Below, in pieces: positions 31,691 through 35,593 of a stretch of 35,593 nt of DNA. Under the pieces are notes generated by a model. That model was not told the origin of the DNA, did no database searches, and saw only the letters and a program-made list of their open reading frames with translations. Each line of letters opens with the position of its first letter. Position 1 is the stretch's first letter. The stretch is taken from NCBI GenBank assembly GCA_018971215.1, contig JAGXBG010000004.1, forward strand, positions 1 through 35,593, read 5' to 3'. The DNA is from Alphaproteobacteria bacterium. GTDB lineage: Bacteria > Pseudomonadota > Alphaproteobacteria > ATCC43930 > CGMCC-115725. The translations under genes and the position numbers were made by a program.

Positions 31691-32299
31691 ATGGACATGA
31701 CCGGCGAATACCGCGTCGCCGCGCCGCAGAAAAAAGTCTGGGACGCGCTCAACGATCCCGACATCCTCAAGCAATGCATCAGCGGCTGCGAGGAAGTGCA
31801 GAGGACCTCGCCGACCGAATTCACCGCCAAGGTGCAGGCGCGCGTCGGTCCGGTGAGCGCGCGCTTCGCCGGCAAGGTGACGCTCTCCGATCTCGATCCG
31901 CCGAACGGCTACAAGATCAGCGGCGAAGGCACCGGCGGCGTCGCCGGCTTCGCCAAAGGCGGCGCCGAAGTGCATCTGACGCCCGACGGCGACGCCACCA
32001 AGCTGTCCTATAAGGTGACGGCGCAGGTCGGCGGCAAGCTGGCACAGATCGGCTCGCGCCTGATCGACAGCACGGCGCGCAAATACGCCGACGATTTCTT
32101 TGCTAAGTTCGCGACGATCGTCGGCATGCCCGCGCAGGCGCCAGCGGCGGCACCAGCGCCCGTAACTGCGCCGAGCGCACCCCTGCCGTTGCCCACCGTT
32201 GCGCCAACGCCGCAAGAAGGCCGTCGCCTGCCGCCAGCGGTGTGGGCAGCGATCCTCGCCGTTTTGGTTGCGGCACTACTCTATTTCTTCACCCGCTGA
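31691..32299 (+). CDS. coxG: CoxG-like SRPBCC protein (molybdenum hydroxylase accessory)
   Basis: A 202-residue member of the carbon monoxide dehydrogenase subunit G family. The SRPBCC domain spans about residues 1-150 ([69 protein letters not shown]). A proline/alanine-rich linker follows, then a C-terminal transmembrane helix ([20 protein letters not shown]). In Oligotropha CoxG is thought to tether the enzyme to the membrane; the tail anchor fits this. ATG 31691 is chosen with AGGGG upstream. It heads the coxGSLM order. Confidence 0.9.
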   Translation: MDMTGEYRVAAPQKKVWDALNDPDILKQCISGCEEVQRTSPTEFTAKVQARVGPVSARFAGKVTLSDLDPPNGYKISGEGTGGVAGFAKGGAEVHLTPDGDATKLSYKVTAQVGGKLAQIGSRLIDSTARKYADDFFAKFATIVGMPAQAPAAAPAPVTAPSAPLPLPTVAPTPQEGRRLPPAVWAAILAVLVAALLYFFTR

Positions 32300-32386
32300 C
32301 GCTTGACCGGGGCCGAATTCCGGCACGACAATCCGGGCAAGCAATAAGGCCGCGCCCGGCGCGCCACGACCGAGGAGGTTCCCAAA

Positions 32387-35235
<2,849 letters not shown>

Positions 35236-35255
35236 GATTCAGGGAGAGGCAAGCG

Positions 35256-35593
35256 ATGTATAATTTCGAATATCACAAAGCGAAAAACGTCGCGGACGCG
35301 TCGACGCTGATCACGCAGAAGAGCGAAGCCAAGCTCGTCGCCGGCGGCATGACGCTGATCCCGACCTTGAAGCAGCGCCTGGCTAAGCCGAGCGACCTGG
35401 TGGACCTCAACGGCATCGCCGAGCTCAAGGGCATCAAGCGCGAAGGCAACGCCGTGGTCATCGGCGCGATGACGCGGCACGTCGAGGCTGCGGAATCCGC
35501 CGAAGTACAGAAAGCGAGTCCCGCCCTCGCCCATCTCGCGTCGCATATCGGCGATCCGGCGGTGCGCAATCGCGGCACCCTCGGCGGCTCGAT
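35256..35593 (+). CDS. coxM: molybdenum hydroxylase FAD-binding medium subunit (CoxM-like), 3' truncated
   Basis: The first 112 residues of the FAD-binding subunit, cut by the window end. It has MYNFEYHKAKNVADASTLIT at the start, the FAD pyrophosphate-binding VAGGMTLIPTLKQR (residues 28-41), and the second FAD motif HIGDPAVRNRGTLGGS (residues 97-112). GGGAGAGG lies upstream of the ATG at 35256, 20 bp past coxL. The order small-large-medium (S-L-M) is that of form II enzymes; form I operons are M-S-L. This agrees with the AYRGAGR loop in the large subunit. Confidence 0.93.
   Translation, partial: MYNFEYHKAKNVADASTLITQKSEAKLVAGGMTLIPTLKQRLAKPSDLVDLNGIAELKGIKREGNAVVIGAMTRHVEAAESAEVQKASPALAHLASHIGDPAVRNRGTLGGS

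Overview
The window is about 35.6 kb of dense, high-GC DNA from an alphaproteobacterium. The evidence is the dusB(nifR3)-ntrB-ntrC-ntrY-ntrX cluster running on toward hfq and hflX, a fused ispDF gene, an NDUFS4-like accessory subunit of respiratory complex I, and many 4-bp ATGA/GTGA gene overlaps. A Rhodospirillales- or Rhizobiales-like lineage is likely; the genus cannot be fixed from sequence reading alone.

Layout. 1-7550 (+ strand): housekeeping run of a D-Ala-D-Ala carboxypeptidase (5' cut off), tmk (apparent CTG start), holB, metG, a decayed TPR fragment, a small membrane protein, tatD, a PhnP-like metallo-beta-lactamase and mazG. 7620-19093 (- strand): read in the direction of transcription this is dusB, ntrB, ntrC, ntrY, ntrX, a class IV aminotransferase, a HAD phosphatase, hfq, hflX and a beta-hydroxyacid dehydrogenase. 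It joins nitrogen sensing to RNA-based regulation. 19390-21509 (+): ispDF, pgpA and a stand-alone CinA C-terminal domain. 21514-26503: accessory genes, namely a small conserved-looking protein, an MFS transporter divergent from a TetR regulator across an operator-rich gap, and a GT28-type glycosyltransferase divergent from a second MFS protein. 26624-27496 (-): an NrtS-like membrane protein, tRNA-Arg, the complex I accessory gene and tRNA-Pro. 27564-29743 (+): an O-methyltransferase, two paralogous small secreted peptides, and a c-type cytochrome. 29778-31573 (-): a DUF192 protein coupled to a Na+/H+ antiporter-type permease. 31691-end (+): coxG, coxS, coxL and the start of coxM for a molybdenum hydroxylase whose active-site loop is AYRGAGR (form II), so the name CO dehydrogenase should not be taken literally.

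The most original element I see is the tandem pair at 28328-29024. Two secreted peptides of 62 and 59 residues are each preceded by a leader of exactly 51 nt with a conserved hairpin and followed by a 3' hairpin; a strong intrinsic terminator follows the second copy. Also worth a look are the three contiguous palindromes in the tetR/MFS gap and a protein gene sandwiched between two tRNAs, whose mRNA ends may be made by tRNA processing. No CRISPR array, rRNA, insertion sequence or phage gene was seen.
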